DNA of 64,000 nt from Pseudomonadota bacterium (lineage in GTDB: Bacteria > Pseudomonadota > Gammaproteobacteria > Steroidobacterales > Steroidobacteraceae). The position numbers and the translations under genes were made by a program. Shown piece after piece: positions 1 through 9,403 of the stretch. The DNA lies in NCBI GenBank assembly GCA_963205255.1, contig CAUJIK010000054.1, positions 86,198 to 150,197 of the forward strand. The letters are read 5' to 3'. The notes under the pieces were generated by a model, which did no database searches, was not told the DNA's origin, and worked only from the letters and a program-made list of their open reading frames with translations. The stretch's first letter is position 1. The number at the start of each line of letters is the position of its first letter.

Positions 1-2
1 GG

Positions 3-443
3 GATCCGCGTGACTATGGCGGCACCGGCGGATTGCGCCCGAATGAAGTGGACAAGCTGCGCACCGACCTCGCAAGACTCGCCGACGACACCTTCCGCAG
101 CGTGCTGGAGAAGGGCGGCTATGCCGTCGTCACCACGCCGGACGCCGGCGTGCTGGAGGTGGAACCGCACATCGTCGATCTCTACATCAACGCCCCTGAC
201 GTGACCAGGTCGAACGTCCAGCACAGCTATGTGCTGAGCATGGGCGAGATGCGTCTCAACGCCACACTGCGCGACGCCGTGACCGGCACGGTGCTGTACC
301 GCACCTCCGACCGCAAGCGCGGCGCGGAGACCGGCCGCCTGGAGTGGGCCAACAGTGTGTGGAACCAGGCCGAGGCCGTGCGCATGCTTTCCAGCTGGGC
401 AACGCAGCTGAAGAAGGCGCTGGACACCGCGCGGGAACCGTAG
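3..443 (+). CDS. C-terminal part of a DUF3313-like protein (5' end outside window)
   Basis: The frame is open to the left edge, so the gene begins before the window; the TTG at 33 in the ORF track is not a convincing start because upstream codons (DPRDYGGTGG) continue in the same style. The visible ~146 residues contain a charged helical stretch followed by beta-rich sequence ending in a helix (SSWATQLKKAL). The pattern SYVLSMGEMRL followed by LRDAVTGTVLYR is reminiscent of DUF3313 envelope proteins, which I infer only from that resemblance. The stop is 30 bp before the next gene on the same strand. No function can be assigned. Confidence 0.6.
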   Translation, partial: DPRDYGGTGGLRPNEVDKLRTDLARLADDTFRSVLEKGGYAVVTTPDAGVLEVEPHIVDLYINAPDVTRSNVQHSYVLSMGEMRLNATLRDAVTGTVLYRTSDRKRGAETGRLEWANSVWNQAEAVRMLSSWATQLKKALDTAREP

Positions 444-473
444 CCCGCGCCCCGGCGCAGCCGCGATTGCCTC

Positions 474-1292
474 ATGCGGTGGCTGTGCCACATGGTGCTG
501 TGCACCCTCGTCACCGGCATCGCCGCGGCGGCGCCGCGGCCGCATCTGGCGCCCGCCGAATCGGTGAACTATGTGTTCGCCAGCGAGCTGGGCTCGGGCA
601 TCTATGACCTGAACGGCCGCAGTCTGCAGGTGTATCGCCTGCGCCCGCGGCACAACTGGCGCGAAGCCACGCCTGGCAGCCCCGGCCTGCGCTTCGTGGT
701 TCCCGTCACCGTGGGCTTCTTCGATTTCAGTCCGCTGGACATTCCCGGAGAAGGCCTGCCGCGGCGCATCGACAGCCTCAGCATCATGCCCGGCATCGAA
801 GTGGATGTGCTGCTGAAGGACGACTGGGTCATGACGCCGTGGGTGCGTGCCGGAGTGAATCTGGCCGAAGGCGCCAGCGGCGCGCTCTACAGCATCGGCA
901 TGGGCTTCGGGAGGGAGCGCCTGTGGCGGGGCCGTGTGCTGCGCCAGCGCCATGAACTGGCCGTCGCCGGCGTGGCCTTTCGCGCGTCCCTTCCCGGCGA
1001 CCGCTTCGTGCGCCTGCGGCAGGCAGCCGAAATGCATTATGGCAGTGGTCTGTCGTGGCGGGGACGGGAACTGGAATACATCCCCTATGCGCTGTTCGAC
1101 ATCCTGATAGATCCGCCAGCCGTTCCGCTGACCGATGGCTCGAAGGAGCCGCTGCGCATGGAGCTGGGCATGATGCTGGGAACCCGGCCGGGGTTGCGCC
1201 TGTGGCGGCTGCCCGTGCCGCGGCTGGGGTTGGGCTACCGGTTCGCGGGGCAGCTCTCCGGCTGGCACATCGCCATCGGCACACAGTTCTAA
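474..1292 (+). CDS. Probable secreted/outer-membrane beta-barrel-like hypothetical protein
   Basis: The 272-residue product begins with a hydrophobic N-terminal segment (residues 1-20, ending IAAAAP) that looks like a signal peptide. The rest is rich in alternating polar/hydrophobic strands with aromatic ends and finishes with HIAIGTQF, a C-terminal Phe typical of outer-membrane barrels. I do not recognise the family. It follows the DUF3313-like gene by 30 bp, so the two may be co-transcribed. Envelope location is inferred from signal and C-terminus only. Confidence 0.6.
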   Translation: MRWLCHMVLCTLVTGIAAAAPRPHLAPAESVNYVFASELGSGIYDLNGRSLQVYRLRPRHNWREATPGSPGLRFVVPVTVGFFDFSPLDIPGEGLPRRIDSLSIMPGIEVDVLLKDDWVMTPWVRAGVNLAEGASGALYSIGMGFGRERLWRGRVLRQRHELAVAGVAFRASLPGDRFVRLRQAAEMHYGSGLSWRGRELEYIPYALFDILIDPPAVPLTDGSKEPLRMELGMMLGTRPGLRLWRLPVPRLGLGYRFAGQLSGWHIAIGTQF

Positions 1293-1342
1293 TCACGGGA
1301 CGACCCGGGTACCGTAGGACCCACCTCAGCCGGAAGATCATC

Positions 1343-2515
1343 ATGTCCCAGACTCCCGACGCGCGCACCGCTTCCGCACCCGCCAGTTCCACTGCCGACG
1401 CCGCGCCGCGGATGCCGGCCCGCTACGACCATGTGGGCAGCCTGCTGCGCCCGGCCTTCCTGCTGCAGGCCCGCCAGCGCTTCGCCGATGGCGGCATCAG
1501 CGCCGCCGAACTGCGCCAGATCGAGGACCGCGCCATCCGCGAGGCGGTGCGCTTCCAGCAGGAGGTGGGCCTCAGGAGCATCACCGATGGCGAATACCGG
1601 CGCGGCTGTTTCCACATCGACTTCCTCGACCAGCTCGACGGCGTCGACACCACGCAGCCGCGCATCATCGTCAAGCCCGATGGCAGCGAAGTACTGCAGC
1701 CGCCGATGATCCGCGTGAGTGGCAAGGTGCGCCACGCGCGCAACATCCAGGTGGAGGATCTGCGCTTCCTGCGGGGATGCCTGTGCGAGGGTTGCCGCGC
1801 CAAGGTCTCCATCCCCTCGCCCACCATGCTGCACTTTCGCGGTGGTCGCGAAGGCATCAGCCGCGACGCCTATCCGCAGCTCGAGCCGGCCTTCTACGAG
1901 GATGTGGCGCGCGCCTATGGCGACGAGCTGCATGCGCTGCATGCGGCCGGCTGCGACTACGTGCAGCTGGACGACACCAATCTCGCCTACCTGTGCGATC
2001 CGCAGATGCGTGAAGCCGCGCGCGGGCGCGGCGACGACCCGGACGAGCTGACGCACCGCTACGCGGACTTCGTCAACCGGGTGGTGGCGCACCGGCCGCC
2101 CGGCATGCTGCTCGCCATGCACCTGTGCCGCGGCAACTTCCGCAGCACCTTTGCCGCCAGCGGCGACTATGAGCCCGTGGCCGAGGCATTGCTGTCGCAG
2201 ATGCATATCGACGCCTACTTCATGGAGTACGACGACGAGCGCAGCGGCGGCTTCGCACCGCTGCGCTTCCTTCCCAGGGGCAAGATCGCGGTGCTGGGCC
2301 TGATTTCCACCAAGACCGGCCAGATGGAGAACATCGACGATGTGAAGCGCCGCATCGACGAGGCGGCACGCTACGCGCCGCTGGAACAACTGGCGCTGTC
2401 TCCGCAATGCGGCTTTGCCAGTGACGCCGAAGGCAACCGCATCACCTGGGACGACCAGCGCCGCAAGCTGGAACTGGTGATACGCATCGCCGATGAGGTG
2501 TGGGGCGGCAAGTGA
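1343..2515 (+). CDS. Cobalamin-independent methionine synthase-like (MetE C-terminal domain) protein
   Basis: The 390-residue protein matches the stand-alone MetE C-terminal-domain family: RYDHVGSLLRP near the N-terminus, ITDGEYRRG, YVQLDDTNLAYL, LAMHLCRGN, and near the end LALSPQCGFAS. In MetE the His/Cys/Glu set binds Zn and activates homocysteine; here the CRGN and PQCGF Cys residues are present. Stand-alone members (YxjG-like) transfer methyl groups but exact substrates are often unknown. The ATG at 1343 was chosen over the far upstream start of the ORF track because homology begins just after it and a GGAAG lies upstream; the upstream extension overlaps the previous gene. Confidence 0.85.
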   Translation: MSQTPDARTASAPASSTADAAPRMPARYDHVGSLLRPAFLLQARQRFADGGISAAELRQIEDRAIREAVRFQQEVGLRSITDGEYRRGCFHIDFLDQLDGVDTTQPRIIVKPDGSEVLQPPMIRVSGKVRHARNIQVEDLRFLRGCLCEGCRAKVSIPSPTMLHFRGGREGISRDAYPQLEPAFYEDVARAYGDELHALHAAGCDYVQLDDTNLAYLCDPQMREAARGRGDDPDELTHRYADFVNRVVAHRPPGMLLAMHLCRGNFRSTFAASGDYEPVAEALLSQMHIDAYFMEYDDERSGGFAPLRFLPRGKIAVLGLISTKTGQMENIDDVKRRIDEAARYAPLEQLALSPQCGFASDAEGNRITWDDQRRKLELVIRIADEVWGGK

Positions 2516-2557
2516 TCGCGGTGCGCATGTGAGCCCGGTGCAAGCCAACCTTCACGC

Positions 2558-4036
2558 ATGATTCCCGACCTCGAACACAGTTACTCGCAGCTGCCGTCGC
2601 GCTTCTTTGCCCGGCTTGCGCCGAAACCCGTCAGGGCGCCGCGGCTGCTGATCTTCAACGACACGCTTGCCGACCTGCTCGGCGTCGCGCCGCCGCGCGA
2701 CGATGCCGAACGCGGGAAGTGGGCCGCCATGCTCGCCGGCAATGAGTTGCCCTCGGACGCACGGCCGCTGGCCATGGCCTATGCCGGCCACCAGTTCGCG
2801 CACTTCGTGCCGCAACTGGGTGATGGCCGCGCGCTGCTGCTGGGAGAAAAGCGTGGTCGCGACGGCCGGCTGTACGACATCCAGCTCAAGGGTTCGGGGC
2901 GCACGCCCTTCTCGCGCGCCGGTGACGGGCGCGCCGTCATCGGCCCCATGCTGCGCGAATATCTCGTCAGCGAAGCCATGCACGCGCTGGGCATTCCGAC
3001 CACGCGCTCGCTGGCGGTGGTCGCCACCGGCGAACAGGTGTTCCGTGACCAGGTGCTGCCCGGCGCCGTGCTCACGCGGGTGGCCGCAAGCCATCTGCGC
3101 GTGGGGACCTTCCAGTATTTCCAGGCCCGCGACGACGTGGAAGGCCTGCGCCTGCTGCTCGACTACGCCATCGCGCGCCACGATCCGGATCTGGCCCAGG
3201 CCGGCAACCGGGCACTGGCCTTTCTCGAACGCGTCGCACAACGCCAGGCAGATCTGATCGCACAGTGGATGAGCGTAGGCTTCATCCATGGGGTCATGAA
3301 CACCGACAACATGGCGCTTTCCGGCGAGACCATCGACTACGGCCCGTGCGCCTTCATGGACCACTACGATCCGCACACGGTGTTCAGCTCCATCGACCGG
3401 CGCGGGCGTTATGCCTTCGGCAACCAGCCGACCATCGCGCAGTGGAATATCGCGCGCCTGGCCGACGCACTGCTGCCGCTGATCGACACCGGCCAGGAAC
3501 GCGCGGTCGAACTGGCCACACCTGTCGTGCAACGATTTGCCGAAGATTTCGACGGCGCCTTCCAGCAGCGCCTGTGCGCCAAACTGGGCCTGATGTCAGC
3601 GCGCGATGAGGATGCCGCGCTGATCAATACCCTGCTGGCCGCGCTGCAGGCCGGGCATGCGGATTTCACCAACAGCTTTCACACCCTGGCCGACGCCGCG
3701 CTGGGCACGGCCCACGAAGCTGGATTCCGCCAGCAATTTCGCGAGCCGGGCATCGTCGATGAATGGCTCGCCACTTGGCGGCTGCGCCTGGCCGCGGAGG
3801 CGCGCGCTCCAGCGATGGTGCATGAGGCCATGCGCCGGACCAATCCGGCCTTCATTCCCCGCAACCATCGTGTGGAGCAGGCACTTCAGGCCGCATCGGA
3901 TCATGACGACCTGGGACCTTTCACGCGCCTGCTTTCCGTCCTTCAGCAGCCCTTCGACGATCATCCGGAAGCGGAGGAATTGTCGCGCCCGCCGCTCGAC
4001 GACGAGCGCATCGCCGCGACTTTCTGCGGCACCTGA
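2558..4036 (+). CDS. selO: SelO/YdiU family protein adenylyltransferase
   Basis: The 492-residue product is full length for the SelO (UPF0061) pseudokinase family, which transfers AMP from ATP to protein hydroxyls. Diagnostic segments are YAGHQFAHFVPQLGDGRA, DIQLKGSGRTPFSRAGDGRA, and GFIHGVMNTDNM followed by IDYGPCAFMD, giving the nucleotide-binding and metal-binding residues of the family. A Cys lies four residues from the end (FCGT), in the position of the C-terminal redox Cys/Sec of SelO. It starts 42 bp after the MetE-like gene on the same strand and may be co-transcribed. Confidence 0.93.
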   Translation: MIPDLEHSYSQLPSRFFARLAPKPVRAPRLLIFNDTLADLLGVAPPRDDAERGKWAAMLAGNELPSDARPLAMAYAGHQFAHFVPQLGDGRALLLGEKRGRDGRLYDIQLKGSGRTPFSRAGDGRAVIGPMLREYLVSEAMHALGIPTTRSLAVVATGEQVFRDQVLPGAVLTRVAASHLRVGTFQYFQARDDVEGLRLLLDYAIARHDPDLAQAGNRALAFLERVAQRQADLIAQWMSVGFIHGVMNTDNMALSGETIDYGPCAFMDHYDPHTVFSSIDRRGRYAFGNQPTIAQWNIARLADALLPLIDTGQERAVELATPVVQRFAEDFDGAFQQRLCAKLGLMSARDEDAALINTLLAALQAGHADFTNSFHTLADAALGTAHEAGFRQQFREPGIVDEWLATWRLRLAAEARAPAMVHEAMRRTNPAFIPRNHRVEQALQAASDHDDLGPFTRLLSVLQQPFDDHPEAEELSRPPLDDERIAATFCGT

Positions 4037-4055
4037 TGCGGGCCGGCAGCAACGA

Positions 4056-4316
4056 TCAGGCGCCCCCGCTCTCCGGCAACGGCCCGAGGAACTTCGTCAC
4101 CAGCACCTTCGCACCGCCGGTGGCGGCGAACACGGCCCGCAGCTCGCGCTGCAATGTGGAGAACACCAGGTCGTATTCCCCGAACACCTGCGTGCTCATG
4201 CTGTTGGTAGAGATCTCGAGACCCGACACTTCGTTGAGCCGTTCGATGAAACCCTTGATGACGGGAATGTAGTCCTCGGTGAGAGGGTAGAGACTCATTT
4301 CGATACCGATACGCAT
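4056..4316 (-). CDS. YkoF-like thiamine/HMP-binding family protein
   Basis: The 86-residue protein begins MRIGIEMSLYPL and continues through IPVIKGFIERLN and FSTLQRELRAVF, the single-repeat form of the YkoF/MTH1187 ferredoxin-like fold. Family members are small cytosolic proteins, and YkoF of Bacillus binds hydroxymethylpyrimidine/thiamine. The ligand here is not known; no thiamine genes are adjacent. It is convergent with selO and lies 32 bp downstream of the DUF6607 gene on the same strand. Confidence 0.7.
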   Translation of the reverse strand: MRIGIEMSLYPLTEDYIPVIKGFIERLNEVSGLEISTNSMSTQVFGEYDLVFSTLQRELRAVFAATGGAKVLVTKFLGPLPESGGA

Positions 4317-4348
4317 TGTGGCTCCACGCAGTAATTCAGTGAACGGCT

Positions 4349-5470
4349 TCAGTCCGCGCCCTGGCGCGCATGGGTGGCGCGGATTTTCGCCTCCATCTCC
4401 GCACCCTTCAGCCGCCCGGCCGCAAACTCGCTGGCAAGTTGGAACAGCTCCATGAACGCGCCGGACTGGTCGCTGTGCGCGCCGAGCGTCACCGCGTCAT
4501 TGCGCAGCCAGTAGCGTTCCCAGTCGACCATCACCGCCTTCCAGAATTCACGCGTTTCGGCATAGTGGGCATCGGCCGCCGCGAAGTCCGCGTCCTTCAG
4601 CCTTTCGTACCGTGCCACGCCATACTCGCGGCCTACATAGGGCAGTGCCGCGCCAGCGGTCTGCTTCAGGTTGTTCTCTTCCTGTATCCAGCCAGTGGGG
4701 ACGACGGTGTGGCGGTTGGTGCCGCGCAGCAGCGCATAATCCTTGCGCACGCTCCACTCGCGCCGCGGCAATGGCCGCGCGGTGTCGCCGCTGATCCAGC
4801 TGGAGAAGGCTGCATTGTGCTCCCAGCGCCCGATGCTGCCGTAGCGCGGCGCCTCGTCCACCTGATAGACGAACTGCGCCCAGCTGCCCTTGCGTTCGGC
4901 CGGCGCCAGCTCGCGCCGGGTCCAGCGGTTGTCCCCCTGGTATTCGATCAGCGATTCAGGTTCATACAGCCAGTCCTGGCGCCAGTGCTTGGTCACCATC
5001 GGCTCGCTGAGCTTGCCTTCGGCGTCCACGATGCGCATCTCCAGGACGTGCACCAGGCTCACATGGCCCGGCTCGTCGCGGTCCACATAGATCTTCTCCG
5101 TGCCCCAGGACTGATAAGGCCGCGGCCGCTCGTCATTGCCGGTGTAGGCGGTGACCTCGAGAAAATCGAAACTCACACGGTAGCTGCCGGCCATGGCGAG
5201 AATGGCGCGGCGGTCGCGCTCGCGGTCGGCCAGATCGGCCTGCTGCAACGCGCGCCACTGTGTGGAGGGCTCGCGATCCAGCTCCACCGGCGCCCCGCGT
5301 GTGGTGCCGCCGCGCGGCGCGGGCGCGTCGGGGCCCACGGGCCACGAAAAGGTGTAGCGCGACGCCACACTGCCGCTGCTGCCGGCCCCGGCGCCGCCAC
5401 CTTCGGCGGCCAGCAGCAGCGGTGACAGGACCAATGCGAGCAGTGCTCCCAGGTAACAATTCCCAGACAT
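4349..5470 (-). CDS. DUF6607 family secreted protein
   Basis: With the ATG at 5470 the product has 373 residues and begins with a clear signal peptide (MSGNCYLGALLALVLSPLLLAAEG). The mature part has the DUF6607 pattern: AMAGSYRVSFDFLEV, TKHWRQDWLYE, WAQFVYQVDEAPRY, RREWSVRKDYALLRGTNRH and GWIQEENNLK. The longer ORF start at 5536 would put 22 residues before the signal peptide and was rejected. Function is unknown; the predicted location is periplasm or envelope. It sits about 100 bp downstream of nrdB but is separated by a stem-loop. Confidence 0.8.
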   Translation of the reverse strand: MSGNCYLGALLALVLSPLLLAAEGGGAGAGSSGSVASRYTFSWPVGPDAPAPRGGTTRGAPVELDREPSTQWRALQQADLADRERDRRAILAMAGSYRVSFDFLEVTAYTGNDERPRPYQSWGTEKIYVDRDEPGHVSLVHVLEMRIVDAEGKLSEPMVTKHWRQDWLYEPESLIEYQGDNRWTRRELAPAERKGSWAQFVYQVDEAPRYGSIGRWEHNAAFSSWISGDTARPLPRREWSVRKDYALLRGTNRHTVVPTGWIQEENNLKQTAGAALPYVGREYGVARYERLKDADFAAADAHYAETREFWKAVMVDWERYWLRNDAVTLGAHSDQSGAFMELFQLASEFAAGRLKGAEMEAKIRATHARQGAD

Positions 5471-5518
5471 CAATCCTCCACGGATCGCGGCTTCGGATCC
5501 GAGTATGACGCAGCCAAT

Positions 5519-5543
5519 GCCGGGAGAACATGCCACTCCCGGC
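5519..5543 (-). terminator. Stem-loop after nrdB, possible terminator
   Basis: GCCGGGAG and CTCCCGGC form a perfect 8-bp stem around a 9-base loop, 31 bp after the nrdB stop. There is no clear U-tract on the minus strand, so intrinsic termination is only suggested. Confidence 0.35.
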
Positions 5544-5573
5544 GCGGATTCGCGGCCTTCTGGCCCACGCCCC

Positions 5574-6590
5574 TCAGAACGCCTGATCGAAGGCCACCTC
5601 GCCCTGCACCGCCACCTGGTAGGCCGAAACGCGCCGCTCGAAGAAGTTGGTCAGCTCCTGCACGTCCTGCAGTTCCATGAAGTGGAACGGATTCTTCGAG
5701 CCATACAGCGGCGGCAGCCCGAGCTGCGCGAAACGCTGGTCGGCCACATATTCCAGGTACTGGCGCATCTCGGCACGCGTCATGCCCACCACGCCGCCGG
5801 CGAGCACGTCGTCGGCGAACTGCGACTCGCAGTCCACCGCCGAGGCGATCATTTCGCGCACGTTGGCCGCCCACTCTTCGTCGAACAGTTCCGGCTGTTC
5901 GCGCCGCACCGTGCGCAGCACCTCGAAGGCGAAGGCCATGTGCGCGCTCTCGTCGCGGAACACCCAGTTGGTGCCGGCCGCAAGACCGGGCAGCAGCCCG
6001 CGCGAACGCAGGAAATACACATAGGCAAAGGCACCGAAGAAGAACAGCCCCTCGATGCAGGCCGCAAAGGCCGTGAGGTTGAGCACGAAGCGGCGCCGGT
6101 CGGCATCGGTGGCCAGGCTCTGCACGGCATAGACCTCGTCGGTCCAGCGCTGGCAGAACTCGGCCTTGGCGCGGATGGAGGGAATGTTCTCCACTGCCGC
6201 GAAGGCCTGCGCCCGCTTGGCCTGGTCCGGCACGTAGTTGTCCAGCAGCGTGAGATAGAACTGGATGTGCAGCGCCTCCTCGTAGAGCTGCCGCGAGAGG
6301 TACATGCGCGCCTCCGGCGCATTGATGTGCCGGTACAGGCTGATGACGAGATTGTTGGCCACGATGGTGTCGCCGGTGGCGAAGAAGGCCACCAGGCGCT
6401 CGATCAGATGCCGCTCCGCCGGCGTCATGCGTCCGCGCAGATGACCGAGATCGATCTGGAAGTCGATCTCCTCCACCGTCCAGGTGTTCTTGATCGCGCC
6501 ACGATACATCTCGTAGAAGCGCGGATAACGCATCGGCCGCAGCGTGAGATCGAAGCCGGGGTCGAGAAGGTTCATCTGTCGCGCGCTCAC
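5574..6590 (-). CDS. nrdB: Ribonucleoside-diphosphate reductase, beta (R2) subunit
   Basis: This is the radical-generating subunit of class I ribonucleotide reductase, which makes dNDPs with NrdA. The 338-residue sequence has the carboxylate/His metal ligands in order: D74 (TGDTIV), E105 and H108 (YEEALH), E180 (ACIEGLFF), E214 and H217 (RDESAH). Tyr112, four residues after H108, sits at the radical-Tyr position, so this is a Tyr-type enzyme, not a Phe-type class Ic enzyme. The GTG start at 6590 overlaps the nrdA stop as GTGA, giving translational coupling; ATG at 6575 is an alternative start. Expression should follow the cobalamin riboswitch upstream of nrdA. Confidence 0.95.
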   Translation of the reverse strand: MSARQMNLLDPGFDLTLRPMRYPRFYEMYRGAIKNTWTVEEIDFQIDLGHLRGRMTPAERHLIERLVAFFATGDTIVANNLVISLYRHINAPEARMYLSRQLYEEALHIQFYLTLLDNYVPDQAKRAQAFAAVENIPSIRAKAEFCQRWTDEVYAVQSLATDADRRRFVLNLTAFAACIEGLFFFGAFAYVYFLRSRGLLPGLAAGTNWVFRDESAHMAFAFEVLRTVRREQPELFDEEWAANVREMIASAVDCESQFADDVLAGGVVGMTRAEMRQYLEYVADQRFAQLGLPPLYGSKNPFHFMELQDVQELTNFFERRVSAYQVAVQGEVAFDQAF

Positions 6591-9043
6591 TGGCAGGCCT
6601 CGCAGGTTTCGGGGTTTTCGAGGGAGCAGACCACGGCGGCCTGGTCGCGCTTCGCATCGCGGGCGCCAACGCCAGTGCCGTTGTCGCCGCCGTTACCGGC
6701 ACTGGCGCCGGCAGCCACCGTTGTCTTGGCGATCTGCGTCGCGGGGCGCGAGCGCAGGTAGTAGGTGGTCTTCAGGCCGCGCTTCCACGCATACATGTAC
6801 ATGCTCGACAGCGCACCGATGTTGGGATTGGCCATGAACAGGTTCAGCGACTGACTCTGGTCGACGAAAGCGCCGCGTTCGGCGGCAAGATCGATCAACG
6901 CCTTCATCGGCAGCTCCCAGGCCGTGCGATAAATTGCGCGCAACTCCACCGGGATCTCCGCGATGCCCTGTATCGAGCCATCGGCCAGCTTCACCGCATC
7001 GCGGATCTCGCTCGTCCACAATCCGAGTTGCTTCAATTCCTCGACCAGATAGCGGTTCACCTGCAGGAAGTCTCCTGACAGCGTCTCACGCTTGAACAGG
7101 TTCGACACCTGCGGCTCGATGCATTCGTAGCAACCCGCGATCGACGCGATGGTGGCCGTGGGCGCGATGGCGATCAGCAGGCTGTTGCGCAGGCCATGCG
7201 CCTTGATCTGCTCGCGCAGGGCTTCCCAGCGCGCGGCATCGGCCGGCTGCACACCCCAGGCTTCGAACTGCAATTCGCCCCGTGCGGCGCGCGTGTCGCC
7301 GAAGGCATCGTGCGCCCCCTGCTCACGCGCCAGCCCCATCGAGGTACGCAGCGCATGAAAGTAGATGGTTTCCTGGATGCGCGTGGAAAGAACGCGCGCT
7401 TGCTCGCCATCGAACGGCAGCCGCAACCGGAAGAACACATCCTGCAGACCCATGAGCCCCAGCCCCACCGGGCGCCAGCGCATGTTCGAGGCACGCGCCG
7501 TACCGATAGGGTAGTAGTTCAGGTCGATCACCCGGTCGAGCTGGCGCACCGCCACTTCCACCGTGTGCGCGAGCTGCTCGAAGTCGAAACCCTGCGCTCC
7601 CACATGCCGCGCGAGATTGATCGACCCCAGATTGCACACCGCCGTCTCGCCGCTGCTCGTGACTTCCAGTATCTCGGTGCACAGGTTCGACAGATGCACG
7701 GTGTGGCCGCCCTCACCCGTCTGGTTGCAGGCCCGGTTGCTCTTGTCCTTGAAGGTCATCCAGCCGTTTCCGGTCTGGGCCAGCACCCGCATCATGCGCG
7801 CATAGAGATCGCGCGCCGGCAGCTGCTTCTTCGCAAGTCCCGTGGCCTCCGCCTGCCCGTAGGCCGCGTCGAATTCCTCACCGAAGAGATCCGGCAACCG
7901 CGGCACATCCTTGGGATCGAACAGCGACCACTGCGCGTCCTGCTCCACGCGGCGCATGAAAAGGTCCGGAATCCAGTTCGCGATGTTGATGTGATGCGTG
8001 CGCCGCCCCTCGTCACCGGTGTTGTCGCGCAGTTCGAGAAAGCTCTCGACATCCGCATGCCAGGGTTCCAGATACACGCAGGCCGCTCCCTTGCGCTTGC
8101 CGCCCTGGTTCACCGCCGCCACCGACGAATCCAGCGTCTTGAGCCAGGGCACGATGCCGTTGGAAAGGCCATTGGTGGCGCGGATCAGCGACCCTTCGGC
8201 GCGCACACGATGGAAGGCAAGGCCAATGCCGCCCGAGAACTTGGACAGCAACGCCACGTCCTTGTAGCGGTCGTAGATGGACTCGAGCGAATCCTGCGGC
8301 GAATCCAGCAGGAAGCAGCTGGAAAGCTGCTCGTGGCGCGTGCCGGCGTTGAACAGCGTGGGCGAGCTGGGCACATATTCCAGCCGCGACATCAGGTCGT
8401 AGAGCTCCAGCGCCTCCTGCACGCCCGTGGCCAGCGACACGGCAATGCGCAGCCAGAAGTGCTGCGGCGTCTCGATCACCAGCCGGCGCGTGGGATGCCT
8501 GAGCAGGTAACGGTCGTAGAGCGTGCGCAGGCCGAAATACTCCAGCCGCTGCGAACGCGCCGCATCGAGCGCATCGTTGAGCTTGCGCGCGTTGGCCTCC
8601 ACGAAGCCCAGCACGCGCTCGTTGATCAGCCCCGTATCGAAACCCAGACGGATCGACTGCGAGAAGGAATACACGCCCTGCCCCTGCACCTCCTTGTCGA
8701 TGAAGGCGCCGAGCAGCCGCGAGGCCAGCAGCGAATATTCCGGCTCCTCGACGATGAACGAGGCAGCCGTGCGGATGGAAAGCTCATCCAGTTCGCGCGT
8801 GGTCGCGCCGTCATAGAGGCCGGCGATGGTCTTCAGCGCCACGCGCATCGCATCGACCTCGGCAAGGCCTTCGCAGCAACGGCTCACCGCGCGCACGATC
8901 TTGTTCACATCCACCGGCTCGCGCTCACCGCTGCGCTTGGTGACGGCCATGGCCGTGCGCGCCGACTGCGGCGGCGTGAGTCTGAAACCGGACTGGAGAG
9001 GCGCACGCGGCGGCGCGCCGGAGGAGACTGCTTCAAGGGTCAT
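6587..9043 (-). CDS. nrdA: Ribonucleoside-diphosphate reductase, alpha (R1) subunit
   Basis: The catalytic subunit of class I ribonucleotide reductase, 818 residues from the ATG at 9043. An ATP-cone (about residues 33-120, VTKRSGEREPVDVNKIVRAV) gives allosteric control. Active-site residues are visible: Cys243 (SSCFLLDS), N453-L-C455-T-E457 (thiyl Cys and neighbours) and Cys470 (AVCNLGSINL). The C-terminus ends CSLENPETCEACQ, supplying the shuttle Cys pair. The ORF-track start at 9145 adds 34 residues that run into the leader; the ATG at 9043 has a GGGAGCGG upstream. It overlaps nrdB by 4 bp and is preceded by a cobalamin riboswitch. Confidence 0.95.
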   Translation of the reverse strand: MTLEAVSSGAPPRAPLQSGFRLTPPQSARTAMAVTKRSGEREPVDVNKIVRAVSRCCEGLAEVDAMRVALKTIAGLYDGATTRELDELSIRTAASFIVEEPEYSLLASRLLGAFIDKEVQGQGVYSFSQSIRLGFDTGLINERVLGFVEANARKLNDALDAARSQRLEYFGLRTLYDRYLLRHPTRRLVIETPQHFWLRIAVSLATGVQEALELYDLMSRLEYVPSSPTLFNAGTRHEQLSSCFLLDSPQDSLESIYDRYKDVALLSKFSGGIGLAFHRVRAEGSLIRATNGLSNGIVPWLKTLDSSVAAVNQGGKRKGAACVYLEPWHADVESFLELRDNTGDEGRRTHHINIANWIPDLFMRRVEQDAQWSLFDPKDVPRLPDLFGEEFDAAYGQAEATGLAKKQLPARDLYARMMRVLAQTGNGWMTFKDKSNRACNQTGEGGHTVHLSNLCTEILEVTSSGETAVCNLGSINLARHVGAQGFDFEQLAHTVEVAVRQLDRVIDLNYYPIGTARASNMRWRPVGLGLMGLQDVFFRLRLPFDGEQARVLSTRIQETIYFHALRTSMGLAREQGAHDAFGDTRAARGELQFEAWGVQPADAARWEALREQIKAHGLRNSLLIAIAPTATIASIAGCYECIEPQVSNLFKRETLSGDFLQVNRYLVEELKQLGLWTSEIRDAVKLADGSIQGIAEIPVELRAIYRTAWELPMKALIDLAAERGAFVDQSQSLNLFMANPNIGALSSMYMYAWKRGLKTTYYLRSRPATQIAKTTVAAGASAGNGGDNGTGVGARDAKRDQAAVVCSLENPETCEACQ

Positions 9044-9177
9044 CTGTTTTCCGCTCCCGAACGGGGCCGCAAGCGGAAGAACAGCAGGGGAACGCGCAGG
9101 CCCGGTGCGCGAAGGCGCGAGCCACACGTCGCCAGCTCCTCCCACGAGAGCCCGACAGAATCACCGCCCCACGAGGG

Positions 9178-9357
9178 GCAATGGCTGCGGCAGGTCTTCG
9201 GACTTCCGGGTATGGGCCTCTCGGCCGCGCCTACCGGGCGCACTTCCCGCGGACCTTGCGGCCCACAGTGTTTTCGCGCCTTTCGTTCCCGGTCACCGCT
9301 GCGGGGCAGTTCCGGATTCCCTGCTTTCGGAGCAGGTCACCGGATTCCCTATTAAGC
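9178..9357 (-). promoter_or_regulatory. Cobalamin (adenosylcobalamin) riboswitch upstream of nrdAB
   Basis: Read on the minus strand the segment has the conserved blocks in order: AGGGAATCCGGTGA, GGAATCCGGAACTGCCCCGC, AGCGGTGACCGGGAACG, a CACTGTGG-containing stem, GCGGGAAG, and the B12 box AAGTCCGAAGACCTGCC. Order, spacing and orientation fit the class I cobalamin aptamer. It ends about 135 nt before the nrdA ATG; just downstream GCCCC-TCGT-GGGGC can form a tight hairpin that may belong to the expression platform. B12 would be expected to switch off the B12-independent NrdAB, as known for nrdABS of Streptomyces. Confidence 0.93.
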
Positions 9358-9403
9358 CGCCCCACATACCAGATATGGGGTTGGGCACCGCTGGCAGATA
9401 CAA